A DNA stretch of 64,000 nucleotides from Moraxellaceae bacterium REDSEA-S32_B1 (GTDB lineage Bacteria > Pseudomonadota > Gammaproteobacteria > Pseudomonadales > Moraxellaceae). Position numbers and translations under genes: made by a program. Shown piece by piece: positions 8,654 to 17,251 of the stretch (the first letter of the stretch is position 1; each line of letters begins with the position of its first letter). The notes beneath the pieces were generated by a model. That model saw only the letters and a program-made list of their open reading frames with translations. It searched no databases and was not told where the DNA came from. The stretch is taken from NCBI GenBank assembly GCA_001626925.1, contig LUOR01000060.1, positions 1-64,000 on the forward strand, written 5' to 3'.

Positions 8654-9955
8654 TTAGAACAAATTCACAGGAATGTCCAAGAATAAACGCCATTCATTGG
8701 TGTCGCCAATGTAAGTTGCATCATATTCGTCATCTGCACGGTAGTAAGAGTGGCGAACACGCAAGCTTGCATCTTTGGCAAAACCACTTTGTACGGTGTA
8801 TTTTACTTGGCTAAAGAATTCGTATTCTTCCGAGTTGTCACTGACCAGTTGCGTACGATCTGCGTCGTCTGCAACATCAATATCCCAGCCATACACAGCT
8901 GCATTCGTCCAATTCAAACCTTTTAAGCCGAAGTTGGCAAAATTGTAGTTGTATTGCAGATGTACTGATTTTTCATCATTACCGATAAAGTCTGACAAAT
9001 ACGAGTTTGGTACGTAGATGGTTTGACCACCGTCAGCCATACCTTTACCACGATTATAATCATAGCCGACATTACCTGTATTTTGTTGGTAAGCCAACAT
9101 AATGTTGTGTGGACCAGTGTTATAGCTCGTCGAAACACCCCAAATCGAGTTTTGATAGTCATCATCAGGGTTGCCTGAATATGAATATAAGTAGCCATTC
9201 GCTTCTTGATCCCAATCGGTATGATAACCACTGAAGTCGAATGTCCACGTACCTTTCGCAACTGGGTAGGTATAATTAGCATTGGCATAATGACGTTCTA
9301 AACGATCTTTATTATCCACACCGTAATACGCCAATTTGGTTTGATCATTCAATTGATATTTCACGCCCCAAACTGTTGCACGATCGAGTTCGTTTTCATC
9401 GGTAGAGATTTGATCTGAAAATTGGTTTTTGGTGAACTTACCAGCAATCAATTCGACATTGTTAATTTCACGGCTGTTGATCAATGTCCCTGTGAAATAT
9501 TCAGGAACAAGTCGTGCTGTATTACTTGCCAAAACAGGCAAATCTAAAACTTGTGTACCATAACGCACATCTGTATTTGAAATGCGTGCTTTCACAAAAC
9601 CGCCACCACGTGACCAGTGATCGTAGGGTTCACCTTGATCGTTACGTGGCACCATGTTGTTGCCAGAATTGTTATTGTCACCAAGTCCAACAGAAAAATC
9701 GCCTACAGCGCCCACACCGAATCCAACGATGCCTTTGGTGTAGCCTGAGTCCAAATTCACAATTGCAGTTTGTGCATATGAGCTTTCATCTTTTGGACCA
9801 CTTTTCTTATCTCGGTGGATAAAGCCAGTACGGAATAAGACAGAGCCATCCGCATCTTCAACAAAGCCTTTTGACTCAGATTGATCGCTAGCGAAAGCGC
9901 TGCTGATCATTGCAGATTGAATGAGGAGCAACAGGGCAATTTTTTTCGGTTGCAT
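8654..9955 (-). CDS. OprD-family outer membrane porin
   Basis: The 433-aa protein has a signal peptide ending SSAFA (cleavage near residue 23). The rest has an alternating beta-barrel pattern rich in aromatic and polar residues, ending FLDIPVNLF with the terminal Phe recognised by the Bam machinery. The length and the N-terminal FVEDADGSVLFRTGFI region fit OprD/OccD-type 18-strand substrate-specific porins, which take up amino acids, aromatic acids or other small carboxylates. The substrate cannot be told from the sequence. It is transcribed alone, toward the shared terminator with yggT. A possible minus-strand -10 (TACAAT) lies at 9987-9992. Confidence 0.88.
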   Translation of the reverse strand: MQPKKIALLLLIQSAMISSAFASDQSESKGFVEDADGSVLFRTGFIHRDKKSGPKDESSYAQTAIVNLDSGYTKGIVGFGVGAVGDFSVGLGDNNNSGNNMVPRNDQGEPYDHWSRGGGFVKARISNTDVRYGTQVLDLPVLASNTARLVPEYFTGTLINSREINNVELIAGKFTKNQFSDQISTDENELDRATVWGVKYQLNDQTKLAYYGVDNKDRLERHYANANYTYPVAKGTWTFDFSGYHTDWDQEANGYLYSYSGNPDDDYQNSIWGVSTSYNTGPHNIMLAYQQNTGNVGYDYNRGKGMADGGQTIYVPNSYLSDFIGNDEKSVHLQYNYNFANFGLKGLNWTNAAVYGWDIDVADDADRTQLVSDNSEEYEFFSQVKYTVQSGFAKDASLRVRHSYYRADDEYDATYIGDTNEWRLFLDIPVNLF

Positions 9956-10112
9956 CGGGTGAAGCCTTAAAAATACAAAGAGGCGGATTGTACTACATAT
10001 TTATAATAAAAAATAAACTAATTCATTCCTATTGGTTATATATTTGGCAGTTTTATGACTAAAGTATAATATTTTGTAACATCAGCCAGCGACAATAAAT
10101 CATAAGAATTAT

Positions 10113-10141
10113 TTGACAGTTAATAAACGATCGTTTAAAAA
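10113..10141 (+). promoter_or_regulatory. Probable promoter with a perfect 14-bp palindromic operator
   Basis: A consensus -35 TTGACA at 10113-10118 is followed 17 bases later by a weak -10 (TAAAAA, 10136-10141). Between them is the perfect palindrome TAAACGATCGTTTA (10124-10137). A palindrome lying across the promoter spacer is a classic repressor site. It resembles the AAAC-N4-GTTT pattern bound by some TetR regulators of fatty-acid genes such as PsrA. The TetR gene at 11996 in the same cluster is the natural candidate regulator; this is inference. Confidence 0.55.
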
Positions 10142-10176
10142 TATAGTTATCAATTTAAAAATATTGGAAAAGTACA

Positions 10177-10977
10177 ATGAGTGCAGAACAAAATCATCAT
10201 GGCAAAGTCAGCCGTGAAATTATCCATGATCATATTTTATTGCTCGGACTTGACCGTGCAGAAAAATACAATGCTTTTGATAGCCACCTGATTCATGCCT
10301 TAGCTGATGAGTTAACCGCTTATGAAGCTGATGATAATTTGCGTTGCGTGGTGATCTTTGCGCACGGCAAACATTTCACTGCTGGGCTCGACCTGATGGA
10401 GCTACAGCCGAAAATTAAAGATGGTGTGTTCAATTTTGATGATCAAACCATCAATCCGTGGGGCATCAAAGGCAAACAACGAACCAAGCCAATGGTCGTT
10501 GCGGTGCATGGTTATTGCTATACCGCAGGCATTGAGTTGATGCTAAATGCTGATGCGGTCATTGCTAGTGAGCAGACTGAGTTTGCACAAATGGAAGTAC
10601 AGCGTGGCATCATGCCGTTTGGGGGAGCGACGGTGCGCTTTGTACAGGCTGCGGGTTGGCAAAAAGCCATGCCGTATTTATTGACTGGTAAAAAGTTCGA
10701 CAGTAAAGCCGCACTTGATCTGAATCTGATTTCTGAAATTGCCAAAGAGGGCGAGCAACTTGAACGTGCGATTGAGATGGCACAAGAGATCAGTGCTGCT
10801 TCACCGCTTGCGGTCAAAGCGCTCATTGCAGCAGCGACCGAAGCGCAACTGCATGGACAGCAATACGCCTTTGATCGAATGAATAGTTATCTACCTGCCT
10901 TGTTTGCTTCACAAGATGCGATGGAAGGTGTGATGGCAATGATGCAAAAACGTCCACCAAAGTTTCAGGGTAAATAG
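10177..10977 (+). CDS. Crotonase/enoyl-CoA hydratase family protein
   Basis: The 266-aa protein has the crotonase fold. Oxyanion-hole segments are visible at HGKHFTAGLDL (near residue 70) and HGYCYTAGIELML (near 115). The segment around FAQMEVQRGIMPFGGA (near 145) is where the catalytic Glu usually sits. The C-terminal helical part SPLAVKALIAA is typical. Members hydrate, isomerise or hydrolyse acyl-CoA thioesters; the exact substrate is unclear. It is the first gene after a palindrome-bearing promoter and may be co-transcribed with the hydrolase 80 bp downstream. It lacks any 3-hydroxyacyl-CoA dehydrogenase partner, so it is not the core FadB beta-oxidation enzyme. Confidence 0.85.
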   Translation: MSAEQNHHGKVSREIIHDHILLLGLDRAEKYNAFDSHLIHALADELTAYEADDNLRCVVIFAHGKHFTAGLDLMELQPKIKDGVFNFDDQTINPWGIKGKQRTKPMVVAVHGYCYTAGIELMLNADAVIASEQTEFAQMEVQRGIMPFGGATVRFVQAAGWQKAMPYLLTGKKFDSKAALDLNLISEIAKEGEQLERAIEMAQEISAASPLAVKALIAAATEAQLHGQQYAFDRMNSYLPALFASQDAMEGVMAMMQKRPPKFQGK

Positions 10978-11057
10978 TTGTTTTCTATTTATTGATTTTC
11001 AATTTGAATGATCTGAAATTTTGATCAACACCATTTCCTTTTATCTAGAGAAATACG

Positions 11058-11954
11058 ATGAATGCGCAAACACAATTCTCCCTACAAGCAGTTGATCAAC
11101 AGACGTTGACCTTTCAAGCCTTAGATAATTATGCGTTGTCGGGTGTCCATTATCGTCCAAAATCGCAGATTATTGCCAACATGATCATCGCTAATGCGAC
11201 AGGTGTGCCACAGGCATTTTATCGTCGCTTTGCGCTGTATATGGCAGAACGAGGTTTTCAAGTCTTTACTTTTGATTATCGAGGTATTGCGCAGTCCGCA
11301 CCGAAGTCGCTGAAAGGCTTTGAGATGGATTATCTCGATTGGGGACAGTTGGATTTATCTGGAGTGATTAATCAGGTTGCGAATGAAAGTGAAAAAGATG
11401 GCGTCAAGACTTTTCTCATCGGGCATTCATATGGTGGACAGGCACTCGGTTTGGTGAATAATTCGCAGAAACTCACGGCGTGTATGACCTTTGGTAGTGG
11501 CGTGGGTTGGAAAGGTTATATGCCTAAAGTGGAAGCCTTTAAAGTGTCGATCATTTGGAATGTGGTCTTTCCTGCGATGGCGCTACGCTATGGCTATGTG
11601 CCGTGGAGCAAGCTGAAGATGGGAGCGGATTTGCCCTTAGGTGTTTATCAGCAGTGGAAGCAGTGGTGCAAATACCCAAACTATTTCTTTGACGACCCTG
11701 ATATGCAATATTTGCATGCGCAATATGCCAAAGTGACCACGCCGATCATCGCTGTGACTTCGACCGATGATGAGTGGGCAATGCCGATCTCACGTGATGC
11801 CTTGCATGTGCATTATAAAAATGCAGAGCTAAAGAATGATGATATTACACCGCAACAATTTGGCTTAAAGCAAATTGGGCATATGGGCTATTTCAGGCAA
11901 GGCGCTGAGAAGATTTGGGATCATGTGATTGCTCAGTTTCAGCAATATTTGTAA
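11058..11954 (+). CDS. Alpha/beta hydrolase
   Basis: The 298-aa protein shows the nucleophile elbow G-H-S-Y-G-G at residues 122-127 (Ser124). The oxyanion region is near IIANATGVPQAFYRRFA, the strand FTFDYRGIAQS lies near residue 75, and a late GHMGYF supplies the catalytic His. The sequence resembles serine aminopeptidase/monoacylglycerol-lipase-like hydrolases (Hydrolase_4). No signal peptide is seen, so it is cytoplasmic. The substrate is unknown; an acyl ester or thioester would fit the crotonase upstream and the TetR gene that begins 41 bp after its stop. Confidence 0.82.
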   Translation: MNAQTQFSLQAVDQQTLTFQALDNYALSGVHYRPKSQIIANMIIANATGVPQAFYRRFALYMAERGFQVFTFDYRGIAQSAPKSLKGFEMDYLDWGQLDLSGVINQVANESEKDGVKTFLIGHSYGGQALGLVNNSQKLTACMTFGSGVGWKGYMPKVEAFKVSIIWNVVFPAMALRYGYVPWSKLKMGADLPLGVYQQWKQWCKYPNYFFDDPDMQYLHAQYAKVTTPIIAVTSTDDEWAMPISRDALHVHYKNAELKNDDITPQQFGLKQIGHMGYFRQGAEKIWDHVIAQFQQYL

Positions 11955-11995
11955 TTTCAATAGTATTTAAAACATGCACTTACATTAGGAAAATC

Positions 11996-12553
11996 ATGCG
12001 TCCAAATAAACTGAGTCGTAGCGAAATTATTAGCCACTGTGCCAAACAGTTTAAGCAACATGGCTATGCAGGCACCAGTATGCAGATGTTGGCGAAGTCT
12101 TGTGGGCTGACGAAGGGTGCGTTTTATTATTACTACAATAATAAAGAGCAGTTGTTGATGGATATTTTGCAGGAGATTCATCAGCAGTTGATTGGCTATT
12201 TAAATCCGATTGCGAATGATCAAAGCCTAAGTGTTGCAGAGCGATTCGCCACTATGCACAGCAAAGCGGTGCAATATTTTTCTATTGGTGAAATTGGCTG
12301 TTTGATGGCGATTATTTCGATTGAGTCTTTACAAACGTTACCTGAAGCTAAGCCGTTGATTCGTGATTTTTTCCAAGATTGGGAAAATGCCATGTATCCG
12401 TTATTTGCTGACAAGTACGATGAGGAGGAAGCACGACGATTTGCAAAGCAGAGTGTGGCGGACTATGAGGGAGCGATTTTGATGTATCGCTTTACCGAAG
12501 ATACTTTTTATATAGAGCAGGTGGAAAGGCGGATTAAAACCGTCATTGGGTGA
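11996..12553 (+). CDS. TetR/AcrR family transcriptional regulator
   Basis: The 185-aa protein has a TetR-type helix-turn-helix at residues 5-50 (SRSEIISHC through GYAGTSMQMLAKSCGL, then TKGAFYYYYNNKEQLL). A helical ligand-binding and dimer domain follows. The start ATG 11996 (MRPNKLSRSE) has AGGA 7 bases upstream; a longer in-frame start inside the hydrolase gene lacks a ribosome site and family support. It lies between the hydrolase and the SGNH hydrolase (7-bp gap), and all four genes point the same way. It probably represses the cluster through the palindrome at 10124-10137. The ligand is likely an acyl compound, but this is not shown by the sequence. Confidence 0.88.
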   Translation: MRPNKLSRSEIISHCAKQFKQHGYAGTSMQMLAKSCGLTKGAFYYYYNNKEQLLMDILQEIHQQLIGYLNPIANDQSLSVAERFATMHSKAVQYFSIGEIGCLMAIISIESLQTLPEAKPLIRDFFQDWENAMYPLFADKYDEEEARRFAKQSVADYEGAILMYRFTEDTFYIEQVERRIKTVIG

Positions 12554-12560
12554 ATAGGTT

Positions 12561-13283
12561 ATGCGCTATATCTATGAAAAGTTGAGCTACCCATTCGTTT
12601 GGATGCAAGCGGGTTTATTCTATTTTAAAATGAAAAAATTGGATGATCCTAAGGGTGAGCGAATTGTTCACATTGGATCGAGTGAAAAAATCATCCGTAT
12701 TCTCGTTGTTGGCGATTCATCTGCGCTTGGTGTGGGTTGCAATGAGATTTCTCAAAGTAGTGTGGGTGCGATTGCAGAAAAATTATCAGAGCAATTTTCT
12801 GTACAGTATCAAGTCTGTGCATTCACAGGTTTTACGACGAAGCAAATATCTGAAAAAGTAAAAGAAATTCCAAAGCAGTCTTTTGATTTTATTGTGATTT
12901 CTTTAGGAACGAATGATATTTTACAGCGGACGAAATTGCCTGATTGGGTTAAGCAAATTACAGAGTTAATGACTTATTTGCAGGTAAGTTTTTGTCCACA
13001 AAAAATATTTATTAATGCAGTACCACCGTTTCAAAAGTTGAGTCATTTACCAAATTCATTTCGCACTTATTTATCGAATAAATCACAGCAAATGAATCAG
13101 TATTTATCTCAACTGTCTGTTGGAAGTTCAGCCTATCAATTTGTGGATATGGATTTTGATTTTCATGCTGACTACATTTCGGACGACGGTTTTCATCCGA
13201 GTGCCTTACTTTATCAATTACAAGGTGAAAGAATAGCAACCTTGATGCTTGAGAAATTAGTGGGTGAAAATGATGTTGCTTAG
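12561..13283 (+). CDS. SGNH/GDSL-family hydrolase
   Basis: The 240-aa protein has the SGNH blocks. Block I is VVGDSSALGVG, with the likely nucleophile Ser53; block III is SLGTNDIL with the Asn; block V is DDGFHPS, giving Asp209 and His212. These enzymes are esterases, lipases or acetyl-hydrolases. No clear signal peptide is present, although the first 30 residues are moderately hydrophobic, so location is uncertain. It starts 7 bp after the TetR gene and is probably translated from the same message. The transcript ends at the hairpin at 13332-13368. Codon use appears more AT-rich than in its neighbours. Confidence 0.82.
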   Translation: MRYIYEKLSYPFVWMQAGLFYFKMKKLDDPKGERIVHIGSSEKIIRILVVGDSSALGVGCNEISQSSVGAIAEKLSEQFSVQYQVCAFTGFTTKQISEKVKEIPKQSFDFIVISLGTNDILQRTKLPDWVKQITELMTYLQVSFCPQKIFINAVPPFQKLSHLPNSFRTYLSNKSQQMNQYLSQLSVGSSAYQFVDMDFDFHADYISDDGFHPSALLYQLQGERIATLMLEKLVGENDVA

Positions 13284-13331
13284 GTAACGTGCCTTAGAAA
13301 TCCCTTTTTTATTATCTATTTCCTCAAAAAG

Positions 13332-13368
13332 TAAACCCCACGCCGTAGCGTAGGGTTTATCTATTTTT
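13332..13368. terminator. Bidirectional terminator between the SGNH hydrolase and lon
   Basis: taaaccc (13332-13338) pairs with gggttta (13353-13359), and after one mismatch acgc pairs with gcgt around a cgta loop. A T-rich tail follows on the plus strand. It serves two converging genes. Confidence 0.7.
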
Positions 13369-13381
13369 GCCTCACATCAGC

Positions 13382-15811
13382 TTAATGACGTGCGGCTTTA
13401 CCTTCATCCACCGCTTTGACGATCGGTGTTTTCGGTAGTGGCTTCGGTTTCTCAGTCAATGCCAATGGCAAGATGTCATCAATGCTTTTCACCGCTTTGA
13501 TGTCTAAACCTGCTTTGACATTGTCTGGGACTTCTTTCAAGTCACGGACATTATCCTCAGGGATAAACACTTGCTTGATACCACCACGATGCGCTGCAAG
13601 AAGTTTCTCTTTCAGACCGCCGATGCGTAGGGCATTACCACGAAGTGAGGTTTCGCCTGTCATTGCAATGTCAGCACGGATTGGAATCCCAGTAAACGCA
13701 GATACCAATGCTGTGGTCAATGCAAGACCCGCCGAAGGCCCGTCTTTTGGTGTCGCACCTTCAGGCAAATGCACGTGCACATCGGTTTCTTCAAAGCGAG
13801 AAGACTCGATACCCAGCTCATCTGCACGTGTACGAACCACCGTCATCGCCGCAGTAATCGACTCTTTCATCACATCACCGAGTGAACCAGTCGTGATGAA
13901 TTTGCCTTTGCCTTTTACAGCAGCTACTTCGATGGTTAATAGCTCACCACCGACCGAAGTCCATGCCAAACCATTGACACGACCGATCTGCGCTTCAGTT
14001 TCTGCGATACCGTAATCGAACTTATGTACGCCTAAGTATTCAGGCAAGTTCTCTTGAGTTACGTCGATCTGCAAGTTTTTGGTTTTGTTCGCCACCGCTT
14101 GCTTCACAACTTTACGTGCAATCTTCGAGACTTCACGCTCTAGGCTACGCACACCTGCTTCACGCGTATAGTGACGCACGATGTCACGAATCGCTTCTTC
14201 GTGCACAGACAGTTCTTTTGCACGTAAGCCATTGTCTTTGATTGCTTTTGGTACAAGATAACGATCAGCGATATTGACTTTCTCTTCCTCGGTATAACCC
14301 GGCAAGCGGATCACCTCCATACGGTCGAGTAGTGCCTCAGGAATGTTCATGCTATTGGCAGTACAGATGAACATCACTTCTGACAAATCTAAGTCCAAAT
14401 CGAGATAATGGTCATTAAACTTGTTGTTCTGTGATGGGTCGAGCACTTCAAGCAAAGCAGACGCTGGATCACCACGGTAGTCTTGCGCCATCTTGTCAAT
14501 TTCATCGAGTAAGAATAAAGGATTCTTCACGCCGACTTTATTTAAAGACTGCACGATTTTACCCGGCATCGCACCGATATAGGTACGACGGTGACCACGG
14601 ATTTCCGCCTCATCACGTACACCACCGAGCGCCATACGGATGAACTCACGCCCAGTCGCTTTGGCAATCGATTCACCCAGTGAAGTTTTGCCGACACCTG
14701 GAGGACCGACTAAGCAGAGGATTGGACCACGCAGTTTTTTCACCCGTGACTGCACTGCAAGATATTCCACAATACGGTCTTTGACATCGTCCAAGCCATA
14801 ATGATCTTCATCGAGAATTTGCTGTGCTTTATTTAAGTTGATGCTGACTTTGCTAGCTTTGTTCCACGGTGTATCAAGGATCACTTCCAGATAGTTACGC
14901 ACCACAGCAGATTCAGAAGATGCTGGTTGCATGCCTTTAAGTTTGCGGAATTCGCTTTCAGCTTTTTTACGCACATGCTCAGGCAAATCAGCTTCGGCAA
15001 GGCGTTTTTCGATCTCGGCAACATCATCTTCACCGCCACCGTTCATATCAGATAGCTCACGTTGAATGACCTTCATCTTTTCATTGAGGAAGTATTCACG
15101 TTGATTTTTTTCCATCTGACGTTTTACGCTGTCGTGTAGACCTTGTTCGATCTCTTGCTCTTCAGACTGCTGAAGTAAATAGGTCATCAATTCTTGGAGA
15201 TGCGCTTCAAAGTCATCAATTTCCAAGAATTTTTGTTTGACTTCAATGCTCAGCGGGACACGAGTCGCCACGAAGAACATCAGCTGTGCAAGATCAGTGA
15301 TCTTTTCAGCAGCACTAACCATTTCACGTGAGTTACGCAATTTTGCTTCTGCATATTGTGCAAATAAAGCATTGAGTTCTTGAACTCGTGTGAGTTGCGT
15401 ATCTTCATTGAGCGGATTGTGCATCGGGCTAATCGTATGTTCAGCTTGTAGATACTCATCACCTTCGATGATGGTTTCTAATTTTGAACGATGTAAGCCT
15501 TCGATCAACACTTTGATGCAATTGTCATCATTTTCATGATTGACCACTTGCACGATGCGCGCCACTGTACCGTATTGATATAGATTGCTGTGGTCAATGT
15601 CTTCAGTGAGTGAGTCTTTTTGCGCAACTACAAACACCAAATTGTCACTATTGCGAGCGATTTCAACCGCATTAATTGATTTTTCACGACCAACAAATAG
15701 CGCAATCTGCATGTGTGGATAAACCACGACATCACGCAATGCGAGTAAAGGTAAAGTTGCAGGAATCTCTTGTTCCTCAACGATCACTTGGTCTTTAACG
15801 ATATCAGTCAT
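13382..15811 (-). CDS. lon: ATP-dependent protease Lon
   Basis: Lon is the hexameric AAA+ serine protease that removes misfolded and selected regulatory proteins in the cytoplasm. The 809-aa protein has the N-terminal substrate-binding domain (LPLLALRDVVVYPHM near residue 20), a long helical linker, and Walker A GPPGVGKTSLGESIA. Sensor and arginine regions follow, then the protease domain with catalytic Ser693 in DGPSAGLA and the partner Lys about 43 residues later in GGLKEKLLAAHRGG. The start is ATG 15811 (MTDIVKDQ), with AGGAG 5 bases upstream; a start at 15853 would add 14 unsupported residues. It is monocistronic. No heat-shock promoter could be identified with confidence. Confidence 0.97.
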   Translation of the reverse strand: MTDIVKDQVIVEEQEIPATLPLLALRDVVVYPHMQIALFVGREKSINAVEIARNSDNLVFVVAQKDSLTEDIDHSNLYQYGTVARIVQVVNHENDDNCIKVLIEGLHRSKLETIIEGDEYLQAEHTISPMHNPLNEDTQLTRVQELNALFAQYAEAKLRNSREMVSAAEKITDLAQLMFFVATRVPLSIEVKQKFLEIDDFEAHLQELMTYLLQQSEEQEIEQGLHDSVKRQMEKNQREYFLNEKMKVIQRELSDMNGGGEDDVAEIEKRLAEADLPEHVRKKAESEFRKLKGMQPASSESAVVRNYLEVILDTPWNKASKVSINLNKAQQILDEDHYGLDDVKDRIVEYLAVQSRVKKLRGPILCLVGPPGVGKTSLGESIAKATGREFIRMALGGVRDEAEIRGHRRTYIGAMPGKIVQSLNKVGVKNPLFLLDEIDKMAQDYRGDPASALLEVLDPSQNNKFNDHYLDLDLDLSEVMFICTANSMNIPEALLDRMEVIRLPGYTEEEKVNIADRYLVPKAIKDNGLRAKELSVHEEAIRDIVRHYTREAGVRSLEREVSKIARKVVKQAVANKTKNLQIDVTQENLPEYLGVHKFDYGIAETEAQIGRVNGLAWTSVGGELLTIEVAAVKGKGKFITTGSLGDVMKESITAAMTVVRTRADELGIESSRFEETDVHVHLPEGATPKDGPSAGLALTTALVSAFTGIPIRADIAMTGETSLRGNALRIGGLKEKLLAAHRGGIKQVFIPEDNVRDLKEVPDNVKAGLDIKAVKSIDDILPLALTEKPKPLPKTPIVKAVDEGKAARH

Positions 15812-15963
15812 ATGCACTCCTAATGAGTGACAAATAATTTTGTCATGATTCATTAGTGAAGCATTTTTGAAAAATTACAAGGGGAATTGTTTGAATATTT
15901 ATGAGAATTGGCTATTTTGCTTGTAATTTAAGCAATTTGAATATTTAACGTTTAATTTATAGC

Positions 15964-16992
15964 TTACTTCTCCCACACTAAATCGGCGACTTCTTGCGGT
16001 TCAATATGCGTAATTTTTTGCCCAAAACCACGTAGCCACCATACTAGTTGTAGGTTAAATGGCACGGTTGCACTAATACATTTCATATCATCTTCTAGAT
16101 CAGTGATCTGTTGATCTTTAGATAATTTTGACTCCATAAAGGTCATGGCGTCGTATTGGTGCATGTGCAGTTTGAGTTGCACTTCTTCGGTAGCTCGCTC
16201 AAGATCAACTCTGAAGCCGAGCGTGCCTGTATCAATGAATTGATCAATATCGAAGCCAACAGGATGTAACGCACGAGTGTCTAAAACGGTTGCAGATTTA
16301 AAACGGTGCAGGGCAAAGGTTTGTACTTCTGATTTGTCCTGACGAGTACAGACCAGATAAATAATCGCACCACGTTGTACCAATGCCAGCGGATTCAATA
16401 CATAAGTCTTTTCTTCTTTTTGCGAATTGCGCTTCACATAGATACATTCCAGTTGTCGATCTTGCAGTAAGGCTTCATAGATTGCAGTTTGCGCCTTGCG
16501 ATCGACCGCAGGTGGAATGAGTGGCTGTGTCGCAGGAATAATGCGCACTCGATTGATCCATTGCCGTACATTGTTTTGGTGCGAAGACAGACTACGGCGT
16601 GCTAGATCAAACCACGGATTGATCTCAGCCAATAAACTGGGTGGTAATAAATGTTTGAGATGCTCCTCAACCATCATAAAAGTCACCGCTTGCGAGCTAT
16701 TCATATGCGGAATGCTCTGTATGGGTGCATCAGTTTTCCAGCGCCAACCTTGTGGTGTTGCGCCATTATTTTCAATCGGGAAACGCTCTGCGATTTGGTT
16801 GAGATCACGTTGAATGGTGCGCAGGCTAATGTCGATGCCTTCACGTTGTAGTTGCTCTTGGAGATCACGTGTGCCGATCCATTTACCATTGGGTAAGCGA
16901 GATAAAATCTGCCATTGGCGATGTAAGCTATTGCCCGTTTCTTTTTCTGTTTTGTGAACCTCATTAGAAGAATTCTTGCCTGTAATCGCCAT
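15964..16992 (-). CDS. WYL-domain transcriptional regulator (YafY/PafC type)
   Basis: The 342-aa protein has an N-terminal winged helix-turn-helix (residues about 25-85, with GISLRTIQRDLNQI-like spacing as in DeoR/HTH_11 domains). A central WYL domain starts near residue 165 (AIYEALLQDRQLECIYV, then LNPLALVQRGAIIYLVCTR). A WCX-like C-terminal part ends WWLRGFGQKITHIEPQEV. WYL domains sense ligands, often nucleotides or single-stranded DNA, in stress and phage-defence settings, but here no defence genes are adjacent. Its neighbours are lon and, divergently, the ATP-grasp/Anbu cluster 260 bp away, so it could control that cluster; this is only positional inference. Confidence 0.85.
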   Translation of the reverse strand: MAITGKNSSNEVHKTEKETGNSLHRQWQILSRLPNGKWIGTRDLQEQLQREGIDISLRTIQRDLNQIAERFPIENNGATPQGWRWKTDAPIQSIPHMNSSQAVTFMMVEEHLKHLLPPSLLAEINPWFDLARRSLSSHQNNVRQWINRVRIIPATQPLIPPAVDRKAQTAIYEALLQDRQLECIYVKRNSQKEEKTYVLNPLALVQRGAIIYLVCTRQDKSEVQTFALHRFKSATVLDTRALHPVGFDIDQFIDTGTLGFRVDLERATEEVQLKLHMHQYDAMTFMESKLSKDQQITDLEDDMKCISATVPFNLQLVWWLRGFGQKITHIEPQEVADLVWEK

Positions 16993-17251
16993 GTGCTCAG
17001 TCTTTTTAATTCAAATCATTCAGATGCTTATGATTGTGCATAAAAGCTTCTCGAAGGTCAATGTAACAATTTATCTCATTGAAACTTCATGTAAAAAATC
17101 TTGGTGATTGATTTTCAATTTTATAATTAAAGCAATGAATATGCTAATTTGTTAGCTTGATTTGATACTTGCGTGATGAATATGGCATTCAATTTGCTTA
17201 ATTGAATATAACAGGCAATTAGTAAAGCCATGAACCAAGAAGGGGGTGAAT

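Noticed and set aside
13416-14015. 199-codon plus-strand frame antisense to lon
   Set aside because: Shadow of the conserved Lon protease domain; no supporting features.
15964-16992. WYL regulator as part of a phage-defence island
   Set aside because: WYL proteins often control defence systems, but neighbours are lon and the ATP-grasp/Anbu cluster, with no restriction, CBASS, BREX or similar genes.
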